From the NCBI RefSeq assembly GCF_002561455.1, contig NZ_NTUP01000008.1, forward strand, positions 62,001-126,000: a stretch of 64,000 nt of DNA. The letters are read 5' to 3'. How positions within the stretch are numbered: position 1 is the first letter of the stretch; every line of letters begins with the position of its first letter. Below the pieces are notes generated by a model. The model was given only the letters and a program-made list of their open reading frames with translations, was not told where the DNA came from and made no database searches. Positions 17,285-26,610 of this stretch are shown here, in pieces. The position numbers and the translations under genes were made by a program. This stretch comes from Bacillus sp. AFS015802 (GTDB lineage Bacteria > Bacillota > Bacilli > Bacillales > Bacillaceae_B).

Positions 17285-18508
17285 TTATGCGCGTGTTCTC
17301 ATCGTATAGAGGATCATATACACGACGAGACTGGAAATTGTAATAACGGGACCCGCTGTCTTGAACCAAAAAAGCATGTCGGTCCAAAATGCGTCATTGT
17401 GCCTGGCGAATACGGGGATGGCATTGGAAAGCTGTTCATCTGAAAATCGCTTATAAATGGGTTTCCAAATGATGATGGTGGTGACCGATGCTGCCAGTCC
17501 GTGAACCAGGCGTGCATAGAAGAAAGGCTTAAAACGTATATCCGTCTCTGCCAGGATACTTGCCACCTGTGCCTGGACGCTGAATCCGCTGAAGCCTAAG
17601 ATGAAGCTTGTGATAATCGCTTGGTGAAGGAGAGTTGCTTCCGTTACCCCACTTGTCAGCTTGGATCCTAATGTAATTTCGAACATCCCTGAGATAAAAG
17701 GAATGCTTAACTGATCCGGTAATTGAAGCAGCAGGAACAAAGCCGATAAGCCTTCTGCAAAAAAGGTCGTGATATTCAGATGGTACAGCATTTTATTAAT
17801 AACGGAAAACAGGATGATGAATCCACCTATCATCAATAAGGTCTGGATAGAAGAAGTGACGGCATCTCCCAGCAGTTTACCGATGGGCCGCTTGTCCTGT
17901 AGTCTTGTCTCGTGAAGGGCCGTGAAGGCTTCCTTGAGGATGAATCCATTTTTCCCGGATGTGGCAACATTCTTCCTGCTTTCTTCGTTTTCTTTTCCAC
18001 CATAGAACCTCATGACGACCCCGACGCAAATGTTACCGATATAATGAGCGGCAGCCAAGACGATGCCAAGTGTGGCGTTTTGGAAAAAACCCACCGATAC
18101 AGCCCCGAATATGAATAGAGGGTTGGAGGAGTTAGTGAACGAAACGAGCCGTTCGGCTTCCAATTTCGTAATTTGTTCTTCCTGGCGCAATCGAGCCGTC
18201 AATTTAGCCCCTGCAGGAAATCCCGATGCCATTCCCATCGCCCACACAAACCCGCCAACACCAGGGACTCGGAATAAAGGCCTCATCAAAGGCTCGAGCA
18301 TCACGCCTATGAACCGGACGACTCCAAACCCGATCAACATTTCAGATACGATAAAAAAAGGCAGCAAAGATGGAAAGACGATTTCCCACCACATATCCAG
18401 GCCCCTGATGGATGCTTCAAGTGATTCCCCGGGCATCAGGATGAGAGATGTGGCAAATACCGTCACACTTATGGATAAAGCCAAGGTCTTGATTTTAGAT
18501 TTGTACAA
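17285..18508 (-). CDS. ylbJ: Sporulation integral membrane protein YlbJ
   Basis: A 407-residue membrane protein of the nucleoside recognition (Gate) domain family, made under sigma-E in B. subtilis and needed for heat-resistant spores. About eight hydrophobic helices are visible, with the family block PSLLPFFIVSEMLIGFG near residue 46, GFPAGAKL near 96 and a second Gate repeat in the C-terminal half (SGFSVQAQVASIL). The transported substrate is unknown. The TTG start at 18508 has GGGGAGG about 8 bp upstream. Confidence 0.93.
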   Translation of the reverse strand: MYKSKIKTLALSISVTVFATSLILMPGESLEASIRGLDMWWEIVFPSLLPFFIVSEMLIGFGVVRFIGVMLEPLMRPLFRVPGVGGFVWAMGMASGFPAGAKLTARLRQEEQITKLEAERLVSFTNSSNPLFIFGAVSVGFFQNATLGIVLAAAHYIGNICVGVVMRFYGGKENEESRKNVATSGKNGFILKEAFTALHETRLQDKRPIGKLLGDAVTSSIQTLLMIGGFIILFSVINKMLYHLNITTFFAEGLSALFLLLQLPDQLSIPFISGMFEITLGSKLTSGVTEATLLHQAIITSFILGFSGFSVQAQVASILAETDIRFKPFFYARLVHGLAASVTTIIIWKPIYKRFSDEQLSNAIPVFARHNDAFWTDMLFWFKTAGPVITISSLVVYMILYTMRTRA

Positions 18509-18553
18509 CCGGACTTCCTCCCCTAAGAAAATAGTTCCTTCTATCTCAATTCC

Positions 18554-18581
18554 TTGTGAAACGGAAAAAGAATGATAAAAT
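18554..18581 (+). promoter_or_regulatory. Candidate sigma-A promoter of ylbK
   Basis: TTGTGA and TAAAAT are separated by 16 bp in the divergent region between ylbJ and ylbK. The -35 is only a partial match. Confidence 0.35.
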
Positions 18582-18683
18582 GAGATTAATTCAACTTGTC
18601 CTCATATTATTCAATATACTCATACATAATCGAAATAGACCATATGATGAATAGACCGATGACTCGGGAAAAGGGGGAAGGGC

Positions 18684-19463
18684 ATGGATAGACCAAAAAT
18701 TGGATTAGCCCTCGGCTCGGGTGGCGCAAGGGGATTTGCCCATTTAGGTGTATTGAAGGCGTTTGATGACGCGAAGATTCCGATTGATATGATAGCAGGC
18801 AGCAGCATGGGGGCGCTTGTTGGCTGTTTCTATGGAGTGGGTCACAAGATGGAAGACCTATACAAGCTTTCCACCACCTTCAGAAGAAAGTATTATTTAG
18901 ACTTTACCGTTCCGAAGATGGGCTTTATTTCGGGTAAAAGAATAAAAGAATTCATACAGCTCTTCACTCATAATAAAAATATTGAGGATTTGAATATTCC
19001 TGTCAGCGTGGTGGCGACAGACATTACGAATGGGGAAAAAGTCATCTTTACCACCGGCCCCATTTCAAGTGCTGTACGGGCGAGCATTGCCATACCCGGC
19101 ATCTTTGTACCTGAGAGAATAAATGGCCGTCTCTTGGTGGACGGAGGCGTGATCGACCGAGTCCCCGTTTCCGTCGTGAAGGAAATGGGGGCCGATATCG
19201 TCATAGGGGTCGATGTCTCCCACGTAAAACGAAATGCAGAAATCACCACTATTTATGATGTGATCATGCAAAGCATCGATATCCTTCAATTGGAGATTGT
19301 TGCTCACCGGGAATTCGCCTCGGACTTCATGATCAGACCGCATGTGGAAATGTATAGCACGAGAGCCTTTAAAAACATCGAAGAAATCATCGATATGGGG
19401 GAAGAAGAAGCGAAGAAGGTTATTCCTTCGATACAGGATGCCCTAGACAATTGGAAGGAGTAA
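18684..19463 (+). CDS. ylbK: Patatin-like phospholipase family protein YlbK (RssA-like)
   Basis: A predicted serine lipid acyl hydrolase of 259 residues. The oxyanion-hole motif GSGGARG (residues 11-17), the nucleophile elbow G39-S-S41-M-G43 and the catalytic Asp in LLVDGGVIDRVP (near residue 153) are all present, so the Ser-Asp dyad is complete. The substrate is unknown. It lies 5 bp upstream of ylbL, and the two genes are probably cotranscribed. The start has AAGGGGGAAGGGC just upstream. Confidence 0.93.
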   Translation: MDRPKIGLALGSGGARGFAHLGVLKAFDDAKIPIDMIAGSSMGALVGCFYGVGHKMEDLYKLSTTFRRKYYLDFTVPKMGFISGKRIKEFIQLFTHNKNIEDLNIPVSVVATDITNGEKVIFTTGPISSAVRASIAIPGIFVPERINGRLLVDGGVIDRVPVSVVKEMGADIVIGVDVSHVKRNAEITTIYDVIMQSIDILQLEIVAHREFASDFMIRPHVEMYSTRAFKNIEEIIDMGEEEAKKVIPSIQDALDNWKE

Positions 19464-19468
19464 AGGCT

Positions 19469-20512
19469 ATGAAAACGAAAACGTTAATAAGAACCTTGGT
19501 CATCATGACCATCATCATGGTTGCCGGTTCTTTTTATTATCTTCCATTCTACGTAACGAAACCTGGAAGTGCACATGAACTGGATCCGATCGTCCATGTC
19601 AAGAATGGGGACCAGGATGATGGGGAACTGATGCTGACCACCGTCAGAATGGGAAGGGCGAATATTTATGCTTATCTCATGGCGAGTATAAGGAAATATG
19701 AATATATCTTTCCCGTCGAGGAAATCAGGAGTCCGCATGAAAGTGATGAAGAATACAATCTTCGTCAACTTCAGCTCATGAATAACTCCCAAAGCCATGC
19801 CATCGAAGTGGCGTATACAAAAGCAGGGAAATCTTTCGAATATAACTATAAAGGAATTTATGTATTAAGTATCTATCCGTCCATGCCTGCTGAAGAGGTT
19901 CTAAAACCTGGTGACCGGATCACGGCCATCGATGGTCAAACATTTCAGTCCTCACAGGAATTCATCGACTATGTAAGCGGGAAGACAAAAGGGGATAAAG
20001 TAGACATCACGTACGTCAGGGATAACAAAAAGAAGGTGGAAAGTATCCCGCTTGAAGCATTTCCCGATATGCCTGATAAAATTGGTCTGGGCATCACCTT
20101 AAGTGACGATAAAGAAATCATCACTGACCCCCCTGTGGAGCTTGATACCGAGGAAATAGGAGGACCTTCCGCCGGCTTGATTTTCAGCTTGGAAATCTAT
20201 GATCAATTAATCGAGGAAAGCCTTGCAAAAGGTCACAGGATCGCTGGTACCGGCACGATCTCTGAAGATGGGGAAGTCGGACGCATCGGCGGCATCGAGC
20301 AGAAGATCATTGCGGCTGACAAAGCGGGAGCGGAATATTTCCTTGCACCTGATGAAACCATCACGAAGGAAATGAAGAAAAAATATCCCGACCTTGAATC
20401 GAACTATATCGCTGCGAAGAGAACGGCAGAAGATATTGGTACGGATATGAAAGTGATACCCGTCAAAACATTTGATGAGGCACTTTCCTTCCTGCAATCG
20501 ATTGGAAAATAA
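19469..20512 (+). CDS. ylbL: Membrane-anchored PDZ/Lon-like serine protease YlbL (SepM family)
   Basis: A 347-residue protein with an N-terminal membrane anchor (about 7-28), an extracellular PDZ domain (about 125-205) and a C-terminal Lon-type protease domain. The Ser-Lys catalytic dyad is visible as S234 in GGPSAGL and K279 in GGIEQKI. The family includes streptococcal SepM, which trims a secreted pheromone; B. subtilis YlbL has been connected to degradation of the cell-division inhibitor YneA. The start at 19469 has AAGGAG upstream and replaces a longer frame that overlaps ylbK. Confidence 0.93.
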   Translation: MKTKTLIRTLVIMTIIMVAGSFYYLPFYVTKPGSAHELDPIVHVKNGDQDDGELMLTTVRMGRANIYAYLMASIRKYEYIFPVEEIRSPHESDEEYNLRQLQLMNNSQSHAIEVAYTKAGKSFEYNYKGIYVLSIYPSMPAEEVLKPGDRITAIDGQTFQSSQEFIDYVSGKTKGDKVDITYVRDNKKKVESIPLEAFPDMPDKIGLGITLSDDKEIITDPPVELDTEEIGGPSAGLIFSLEIYDQLIEESLAKGHRIAGTGTISEDGEVGRIGGIEQKIIAADKAGAEYFLAPDETITKEMKKKYPDLESNYIAAKRTAEDIGTDMKVIPVKTFDEALSFLQSIGK

Positions 20513-20556
20513 ACAAAGAGGCTGCCTTCGAAACCGGGGGAGCCTCTTTGTTTATT
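20509..20556. terminator. Bidirectional terminator between ylbL and tmcAL
   Basis: AAACAAAGAGGCT-CC pairs with GG-AGCCTCTTTGTTT around a 12-nt loop. Confidence 0.88.
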
Positions 20557-20562
20557 GTTTGA

Positions 20563-21774
20563 CTAAATCATGATGGGCGGCTGAGACCACTCCTGTCGAA
20601 GTAATCGTTTTCGTGCCGCAGGATCCTTTAAGCCTAATGCATAGATCTCTGCCGCTTTGACATCTAATTGTACAGCCTGTTGGTCCGCGCTTGAAAGCTT
20701 ACTGATCAAAGGGAGGGGCAGGTTCTTTTTCCGGGAATGGATAAACTCCCTCCCTCTCTCATTCATACCGAGAAGACGGATATAATCCGGGTAGAGATGC
20801 CTGCTCTTCATTTCCTGTTTATGTGTATCGGTCAATATATGAAGGAGCATTCTTTGAAGGCGTGTCCATGTGTATCGCTTCGTCTTCAGCTTTGTCATGA
20901 ATTCCCCAAAGGAAAGGGAGGATTTTGCAAACTCCACCATCCTGTTTTCTATTCCTTCTTCTATTTCATATAGATCCTTCAGCGTGTTTTTAGGAGAGGA
21001 AAGAAGCTTGTATTGAAGCAATGTCCAATAATTCTCCCATCTGTGAAATCCACCATACTCTTTTTTGTACCTGTACAATTCCTCCACAGAACTCTCCGGA
21101 AGGTAAGAGGCAATCTCCTGCTGCTCTCCGTTGTTGAATATACTTTTTCGAATGCTGGTCGCACTGGCGATCGAAGGGGATGAAAAATGCTCATCATGGT
21201 ATCCGGCTGATTCCCGCGTGATGGTATACGCCTTCATTGATGAAGAAAGCTGGTCCCTTGCCTCCATATAGTGAAAACCCAGTATATTGTTTGGCTTACT
21301 TAGGTCGATGACTGAATCCTCATTCCCCAATTTCTGAAATGCACCGGCGAGCGCGGAAGGATAGCTCATCCCTTCCTGGATAAATTCTTTTATGTACCTG
21401 TTATATGGTTCCTGATGGTTTTGAATGAACGATATCGTATCTCCGAAGGCATCAATATTTCCATCTTCGCTTCCAAAGCAAAAGCTCTCACAGCCAAAAC
21501 GGTCAAGTAGTGAAATGGCTCCCCTTGAAAAAATTTCAGCATGCTGTGTCGCAAAGCTATAAGGAAGCTCTATGACAATGTCCACTCCTGCCTCCAAAGC
21601 CATTTTGGTACGGGCCCATTTGGAAACGAGTGCTGGCTCCCCCCGTTGCAGGAAGTGACCACTCATCACGGCGACTACAATATCTGCGCCTGTCGCGGAC
21701 CGCGTTTCCCTCAAATGATGTAAATGTCCGTTATGAAAAGGATTATACTCTACTACTACCCCTGTAGCCCTCAT
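20563..21774 (-). CDS. tmcAL: tRNA(Met) cytidine acetate ligase TmcAL (YlbM)
   Basis: Forms N4-acetylcytidine at the wobble base of elongator tRNA-Met from acetate and ATP. The 403-residue protein opens with a nucleotidyltransferase HIGH-type motif (H14-N-G-H17 in YNPFHNGHL) and contains the SGHFLQRGEPALVSKWAR and SATSIRKS blocks of the family. The start at 21774 (MRATGVVVEYNP) is preferred; an ATG ten residues upstream sits directly against its AAAGG site. It is divergent from ylbN and ends in a terminator shared with ylbL. Confidence 0.93.
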   Translation of the reverse strand: MRATGVVVEYNPFHNGHLHHLRETRSATGADIVVAVMSGHFLQRGEPALVSKWARTKMALEAGVDIVIELPYSFATQHAEIFSRGAISLLDRFGCESFCFGSEDGNIDAFGDTISFIQNHQEPYNRYIKEFIQEGMSYPSALAGAFQKLGNEDSVIDLSKPNNILGFHYMEARDQLSSSMKAYTITRESAGYHDEHFSSPSIASATSIRKSIFNNGEQQEIASYLPESSVEELYRYKKEYGGFHRWENYWTLLQYKLLSSPKNTLKDLYEIEEGIENRMVEFAKSSLSFGEFMTKLKTKRYTWTRLQRMLLHILTDTHKQEMKSRHLYPDYIRLLGMNERGREFIHSRKKNLPLPLISKLSSADQQAVQLDVKAAEIYALGLKDPAARKRLLRQEWSQPPIMI

Positions 21775-21888
21775 CAAACCCCACATCCTTTCTACAATCC
21801 TCAAATACTTCTACCATGTTCATTATATAAGGAAATGATATAGATTCTCTCTTTTTTTGAAAGAACCATAACAATTATTATAAAATAT

Positions 21889-21985
21889 TTGAAAGACGTT
21901 ATATTTAAACGTTATAATTACAACACTATGGTTGTAAAGAGTGTAAAGAAAAAATATTGACAAACGGTATTATGAAAGCTATAAT
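21889..21985 (+). promoter_or_regulatory. Tandem sigma-A promoters of ylbN-rpmF
   Basis: P1 is TTGAAA at 21889-21894, 18 bp, TATAAT at 21913-21918. P2 is a perfect consensus: TTGACA at 21957-21962, 17 bp, TATAAT at 21980-21985. The two are similar across the core and the TATAATTAC end. They fit high expression of a ribosomal protein gene. Confidence 0.82.
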
Positions 21986-22012
21986 TACCTTTGTTGCCTT
22001 GAGGTGATGACA

Positions 22013-22555
22013 TTGAAATGGTCAATAATACAATTACAAAAATTTAGAGACAAGGGACTTTCCATAGACGAAACGATTAATTTGGACGAACTGAAAGAAA
22101 TCGATCCCCAAATTATTGAAGTCTCACCTATTCGAGTGTCTGGAAAAGCGGATATCGGTTCAAACCGAATCACCTTCCATCTTCATATAGAAGGAAAGTT
22201 AGTATTACCTTGCTCAAGAACCCTTGTGGATGTTGATTTACCAGTTGACATCAATACGATTGAGACGTATCTTCTAAATGAGGCTGATTATGATCAGTAT
22301 GAGGAAGAGGAAGTACATCGTATCCAAGGTGATGTTATTGATTTAAAACCGGCTATCAGAGAATTGCTGCTACTTGAGATTCCGATGCAAGTAATCAGTG
22401 ATGAAGCGAGAGAACAAGATGAGATGCCTTCCGGAAAGAACTGGGAAGTGATGACGGAAGAACAAGCTCATCAGGTCGAACAAGAGGAAGAGAAGAAAGT
22501 GGATCCTCGACTCGCTGACTTAGCTAAACTTCTTGATCAAAACAAGAACTCTTAA
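22013..22555 (+). CDS. ylbN: DUF177 (YceD) family protein YlbN
   Basis: A 180-residue protein of the DUF177/YceD family, almost always found just upstream of rpmF. E. coli YceD has been linked to 23S rRNA processing; the role in bacilli is not settled. The first part reads KWSIIQLQKFRDKG, and the central R-V-S-G-K and LVLPCSRTLVDVDLP segments are typical. The TTG at 22013 is chosen because GAGGTG lies 6 bp upstream; ATG and GTG codons at 22007 and 22004 overlap that site. It is driven by tandem promoters with rpmF. Confidence 0.92.
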   Translation: MKWSIIQLQKFRDKGLSIDETINLDELKEIDPQIIEVSPIRVSGKADIGSNRITFHLHIEGKLVLPCSRTLVDVDLPVDINTIETYLLNEADYDQYEEEEVHRIQGDVIDLKPAIRELLLLEIPMQVISDEAREQDEMPSGKNWEVMTEEQAHQVEQEEEKKVDPRLADLAKLLDQNKNS

Positions 22556-22619
22556 AAGCGAAGTACCAGCTCGACTGGCTTCATAATGAGTATGAATCTC
22601 TTTTAAGGAGGTGGGAAGA

Positions 22620-22793
22620 ATGGCAGTACCTTTTAGAAGAACATCTAAAACAGCAAAAAGACAACGTCGTACACACTTCAAACTACGTGTACCTGGTATG
22701 GTAGCATGCCCGAACTGTGGTGAAATGAAACTAGCACACCGTGTTTGTAAAGAGTGCGGAACGTATAAAGGAAAAGAAGTTGTAAACAAATAA
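22620..22793 (+). CDS. rpmF: 50S ribosomal protein L32 (zinc form)
   Basis: A 57-residue component of the large ribosomal subunit. The start is basic ([19 protein letters not shown]), followed by a zinc ribbon with Cys30, Cys33, Cys43 and Cys46. All four cysteines are intact, so this is the zinc-binding form. AAGGAGGTGGG lies upstream of the ATG, and a strong terminator follows. It is cotranscribed with ylbN. Confidence 0.98.
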   Translation: MAVPFRRTSKTAKRQRRTHFKLRVPGMVACPNCGEMKLAHRVCKECGTYKGKEVVNK

Positions 22794-22806
22794 TCGTTTA
22801 CCACTG

Positions 22807-22848
22807 CAAAAAAGCGTGAAGAGACCATGGCTCTTCACGCTTTTTTTG
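22807..22848 (+). terminator. Terminator after rpmF
   Basis: AAGCGTGAAGAG and CTCTTCACGCTT pair with flanking A and T runs. Confidence 0.93.
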
Positions 22849-22925
22849 TCATTCCGAGGAGAAAGGTCTGTTCATCCCGATCAGAAAACCATACACTGTA
22901 AGTAAAATAGGAGGGGGTTATAGAA

Positions 22926-23684
22926 TTGGGACAATATCTAATACATATGAACGATGAAGGTATATTGAAGTTCATCATTAACCGGCCTGAGAAGCGAAAT
23001 GCAGTGAGTTATGAAGTTATGGACGGACTTGAGAGGGCACTGGAAGAAAGTGTCCAAAACGATCATGTGAAAGCCCTGATGATAACAGGAAGCGGTGATC
23101 ATGCTTTCTGTTCCGGGGGGGATCTGTCACAGTTTCATAGTCTTAAAACGGAAAGTGAAAGCTATGAAATGCTCAGTAAAATGGGAGGGCTTCTGACAAG
23201 ACTGGCCTTTCTGCCGAAACCTACGATAGCCTTCATTAATGGGACTGCGATTGGAGGGGGATGCGAGATCGCCACTGCATGTGACTTCAGGGTATCGAAA
23301 AAAACGGCAAAAATGGGGTTCGTCCAAGGGAATCTTGCCATCACCACCGGATGGGGAGGAGGGACCCTGCTTTTGGAGAGGCTACCTGCGTCCAGTGCCC
23401 TTTCGCTTTTGATGACAGCGCGTGTCGAAGGAGCCGAAGTCCTTTATGAAATGGGGTTTATCGATGAGCTGGTGGATGACATCGTACCATTGCATGATAT
23501 TCCGCTTATTCAAATGATCTCATCAAAATCTGCAGGTGTCCTGAAGGCCTATAAGCATCAACTTCTTACGAAATGGGATAAGGAAAGAATAGAAAAGAAT
23601 ATTTTAGAAGAAATTAAACAATGCTCCAAGCTCTGGGCTCGTGACGAACACCACGATGCCGTGGATACATTCCTTTCCAACTAA
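22926..23684 (+). CDS. Enoyl-CoA hydratase/isomerase family protein
   Basis: A 252-residue crotonase-fold protein. It keeps the CoA-binding and oxyanion-hole segments (NRPEKRNAVS near residue 18; CSGGDL near 61; NGTAIGGGCEIATACDFR near 104). At the positions of the two hydratase glutamates the sequence gives little support (GNLAITTGWGGG), so it may be an isomerase, hydrolase or decarboxylase. The TTG start has GGAGGGGG 8 bp upstream. It is an isolated gene between rpmF and gerR, where B. subtilis has none. Confidence 0.85.
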   Translation: MGQYLIHMNDEGILKFIINRPEKRNAVSYEVMDGLERALEESVQNDHVKALMITGSGDHAFCSGGDLSQFHSLKTESESYEMLSKMGGLLTRLAFLPKPTIAFINGTAIGGGCEIATACDFRVSKKTAKMGFVQGNLAITTGWGGGTLLLERLPASSALSLLMTARVEGAEVLYEMGFIDELVDDIVPLHDIPLIQMISSKSAGVLKAYKHQLLTKWDKERIEKNILEEIKQCSKLWARDEHHDAVDTFLSN

Positions 23685-23698
23685 ATACGATTGAACCA

Positions 23699-23733
23699 TA
23701 AGGAACAGAGGTCAGCATCTGTTCCTTTTTTTA
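23699..23733 (+). terminator. Terminator after the enoyl-CoA hydratase-like gene
   Basis: AAGGAACAGA and TCTGTTCCTT pair with an 8-nt loop, followed by seven T. Confidence 0.92.
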
Positions 23734-23816
23734 TGCTGTAAAAATAATGGTGTTGATTCTATCTTCTCTAGCAAGAGCATATGTATGGAGAAACGGATTA
23801 AACAGGGGGGATGGAA

Positions 23817-24440
23817 ATGTCTTCAAATAGACAGGATGCTTGGAGCCAGGATGAAGATGTATTGTTAGCGGAAGTGGTTTTGCGCCATATCCGTGAAGGT
23901 GGTACGCAGCTGCAAGCGTTTGAAGAAGTAGGAAAAAAACTATCAAGAACATCAGCGGCATGCGGCTTTCGCTGGAACTCGTTTGTTCGTAAACAATATA
24001 AATCCGGAATTGAACTTGCAAAAAAACAGAGGAAGCACTCCAAGAAGCACTCTCAGGTCATCAAAACTTTGGAAAATCAAAAGGAAGTACCTAAAGAAGA
24101 CAGTACACCGGCTCTCTCAACTGCGGCTCCTGAAGCATTTTCAATGGGAGGTATGATCCAGTACCTCCAAAAAGCTGAAGAAGCCATACAAAATGAAGAG
24201 AAAGTAAGGAATGAAAACAGCCAGCTGCTCGAACAAATCTCAAAACTGGAAGAAAAGCTTAAGGGAGCAGAATCGGAATTAAAAGACTATGAAGAAAAAT
24301 TCACCCTCCTTGAAGAAGATCACAAATCTTTATTAGCCATCTTTGAAAAAGCGAGGAAAATGGCGCTATTGCAGGGAAACGAAGACAAAGTGAAATTCCA
24401 GATGGATAAAAACGGGAATTTGCAAAGGTTGAATAAATGA
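23817..24440 (+). CDS. gerR: Transcriptional regulator GerR (YlbO), RsfA family
   Basis: A 207-residue regulator with an N-terminal Myb/SANT-like DNA-binding domain (about 5-60; [19 protein letters not shown], then [13 protein letters not shown]) and a C-terminal coiled coil (about 120-185, rich in E, K and L). In B. subtilis gerR is transcribed by sigma-E in the mother cell and modulates late sigma-E genes; RsfA is its forespore paralogue. Position before ylbP favours GerR. The ATG at 23817 is preferred over 23811 because AGGGGGG is spaced correctly. It ends in a terminator shared with ylbP. Confidence 0.9.
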   Translation: MSSNRQDAWSQDEDVLLAEVVLRHIREGGTQLQAFEEVGKKLSRTSAACGFRWNSFVRKQYKSGIELAKKQRKHSKKHSQVIKTLENQKEVPKEDSTPALSTAAPEAFSMGGMIQYLQKAEEAIQNEEKVRNENSQLLEQISKLEEKLKGAESELKDYEEKFTLLEEDHKSLLAIFEKARKMALLQGNEDKVKFQMDKNGNLQRLNK

Positions 24441-24445
24441 ATACA

Positions 24446-24487
24446 GAAAAAAGGCTGACTCATAGATCAATGAGCAAGCCTTTTTTA
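24446..24487. terminator. Bidirectional terminator between gerR and ylbP
   Basis: AAAAAAGGCT pairs with AGCCTTTTTT, with an inner CTCAT/ATGAG stem. Confidence 0.88.
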
Positions 24488-24492
24488 GTGTG

Positions 24493-24969
24493 TTAACTTA
24501 TTTTTTGTTCTTTGACTCCTTCAGGGAACCATACGTAAGGATTCTCCCCGAGATCTCTTTCTACTTCATACGTAACGGCTTCAAAGCCCATCTTTTCCCA
24601 GAATCCTTGTGATTTGATGCGGGAATTGGTCTTGATCGGTAAACCAAAGTTCTTGGCGAATTCCACCAGTTCTTTTCCGTAATGTTTGTTCTGATATTTT
24701 GGCAATACTTCAAGCTTCCAGAGCTCCAGGTAATCCTGCGGTGGATCGAAGTATTGATCGAAACGGGCATTGCGCTGGTAAAGGCTCATTCTGGCAACCA
24801 GGGTATCGCCGAAATAAATTCCGTAAAATGGAGATTCGCTATCGTTTTCGATAATATTCGCCTGCAAGTCCTCAAGCATCGATAATTCCTGGACACCATA
24901 TTCTTTAAATTTCTTAAACTCCTCTAGAGTTTTATAATTTACTTTTAATTTTTCCACTTTCACTGCCAT
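24493..24969 (-). CDS. ylbP: GNAT-family N-acetyltransferase YlbP
   Basis: A 158-residue protein of the GCN5-related acetyltransferase superfamily. Recognisable parts are the beta-hairpin with FYGIYFGDTLVARMSLYQ (about 49-66), LELWKLEVLPKYQNKHYGKELVEFA (about 82-106, corresponding to the acetyl-CoA-binding motif A) and the C-terminal QGFWEKMGFEAV. The substrate is unknown. The start at 24969 has AGGAGG 7 bp upstream, which rules out the longer frame. It is divergent from the carboxylase operon. Confidence 0.9.
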   Translation of the reverse strand: MAVKVEKLKVNYKTLEEFKKFKEYGVQELSMLEDLQANIIENDSESPFYGIYFGDTLVARMSLYQRNARFDQYFDPPQDYLELWKLEVLPKYQNKHYGKELVEFAKNFGLPIKTNSRIKSQGFWEKMGFEAVTYEVERDLGENPYVWFPEGVKEQKIS

Positions 24970-25109
24970 AATATGACCTCCTAAAATGCTAAAAAATAAA
25001 CCTGGGGAAACATGATAAATCATGTATCCGGTTGCAATCGATTGAAAGGTAGAACGATTAATTATTATTATTATATAACAAAAAAACAAAAAATTCTGCA
25101 CTTAATTAA

Positions 25110-25123
25110 GAAAACGTTTACAA
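25110..25123 (+). promoter_or_regulatory. Candidate cre (CcpA operator) upstream of the carboxylase operon
   Basis: AGAAAACGTTTACA matches the cre consensus TGWAANCGNTNWCA at all but the first position. It lies about 80 bp upstream of the biotin carboxylase start, in the divergent region with ylbP. Confidence 0.5.
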
Positions 25124-25201
25124 TAGAGAAGAAGGATTTCGACGATTTTTGTAGAATTCGTATTATGAACAGATGTGTTCCATGAAGAAAGGGGAGAGAT
25201 T

Positions 25202-26551
25202 GTGCGGAAGATATTAATTGCAAACAGGGGAGAAATCGCTTCAAGGATCATCAGAACATGTAAACAGTTAAACATTCAAACAGTCGCGGTTTATTCAGAT
25301 GCAGATCAGGATATGCCCTTTGTGAAAGAAGCGGATGTTGCATACCGCATTGGTGAATCACAAGTGAATCGATCATACTTGGTAGCAGACAATATACTGG
25401 ATGTTGCAAAAAAGGAAAAGGTGGATGGGATCCATCCCGGCTACGGGCTCTTATCTGAAAATGCCAACTTTGCAAAGCAGGTCACAGAAGAGGGGATCGT
25501 TTTTATCGGCCCTGCCCACGAGATCATCGATAAAATGGGAGACAAGGTAGAGGCGAGAAAAGTGATGCAGGAAGCGTCGGTACCGGTAGTCCCGGGAAGC
25601 GACGGCGGAGTCGAAACCATTGACGCGGCCAAGCAGGTGGCAGCCGGAATCGGCTATCCCGTCATGTTGAAAGCGAGTGGCGGTGGCGGAGGGATCGGCA
25701 TGATCCGCTGCGAAAATGAGCAAGCGCTCGTTCAAAGCTTCGACTCTACTAAAAACCGTGCAAAAGCCTATTTTGGGAAAGAGGAAGTCTTTCTTGAAAA
25801 ATGCATCGAAAATGCGAGACACGTCGAGGTTCAGATATTCGGGGATCATCATGGGAACTTGGTCCATCTCTTTGAGCGTAATTGCTCAGTTCAGAGAAGA
25901 AATCAGAAAGTGATAGAAGAATCACCTTCCCCGGCCCTATCTCAAGAAACAAAAGAGAAAATGTTTGAAGCTGCCGTGCAGGCCGGTAAGGCAGTGAATT
26001 ATACCAATGCAGGAACGGTAGAATTCATCGTGGATGAAAACGAGAATTTTTATTTCCTTGAGATGAATACACGCCTTCAGGTGGAGCATCCGGTCACTGA
26101 ATCGGTCACCGGCCTTGATCTTGTGAAATGGCAGCTCCTTGTGGCGGATGGTGAGCCCCTTCCTCTTTGCAGGCAGGAAGAAATCCAGATGAACGGTCAT
26201 GCAATTGAATTCCGCGTTTATGCAGAAGATCCAAAGACTTTTTACCCTTCTCCCGGTCAGTTGACGGCATTGCAATGGGGCAAAGGCGAGGGTGTACGGG
26301 TGGATAGCGGATACGAAGAAGGGAATAAGGTGACACCGTTCTATGATCCCATGATTTCAAAATGTATCATTATGGGAAGTAGCCGTGAGGATGCATTACA
26401 TAAAGCGAAGGCATTCTTTGAAGGGGTAACCATTGAAGGGGTCAAAACGAATGTCCCCCTTTTCAAGGATATCATTGAAGACAGCGGCTTTATGGAAGGA
26501 TCTTATACGACGAAATGGCTTCAGGACTTTTTAACAGCCAACCGCACGTAG
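25202..26551 (+). CDS. Biotin carboxylase subunit of an acyl-CoA carboxylase
   Basis: Carboxylates the biotin of the carrier protein encoded next, with ATP and bicarbonate. The 449-residue protein has the N-terminal KILIANRGEIASRIIRTC, the ATP-grasp glycine loop (KASGGGGGIGM near residue 158), the EMNTRLQVEHPVTE block (near 286) and the RVYAEDP block of biotin carboxylases. Because a carrier and a methylmalonyl-CoA decarboxylase-type carboxyltransferase follow, it probably belongs to a propionyl- or other acyl-CoA carboxylase and is not the housekeeping AccC. The GTG at 25202 has AGGGGA 6 bp upstream. Confidence 0.92.
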   Translation: MRKILIANRGEIASRIIRTCKQLNIQTVAVYSDADQDMPFVKEADVAYRIGESQVNRSYLVADNILDVAKKEKVDGIHPGYGLLSENANFAKQVTEEGIVFIGPAHEIIDKMGDKVEARKVMQEASVPVVPGSDGGVETIDAAKQVAAGIGYPVMLKASGGGGGIGMIRCENEQALVQSFDSTKNRAKAYFGKEEVFLEKCIENARHVEVQIFGDHHGNLVHLFERNCSVQRRNQKVIEESPSPALSQETKEKMFEAAVQAGKAVNYTNAGTVEFIVDENENFYFLEMNTRLQVEHPVTESVTGLDLVKWQLLVADGEPLPLCRQEEIQMNGHAIEFRVYAEDPKTFYPSPGQLTALQWGKGEGVRVDSGYEEGNKVTPFYDPMISKCIIMGSSREDALHKAKAFFEGVTIEGVKTNVPLFKDIIEDSGFMEGSYTTKWLQDFLTANRT

Positions 26552-26610
26552 GCGGGGATGTAAGTCCATAACAAACACAAACTTAAGAGGACAAACTGGA
26601 GGAATCAATC

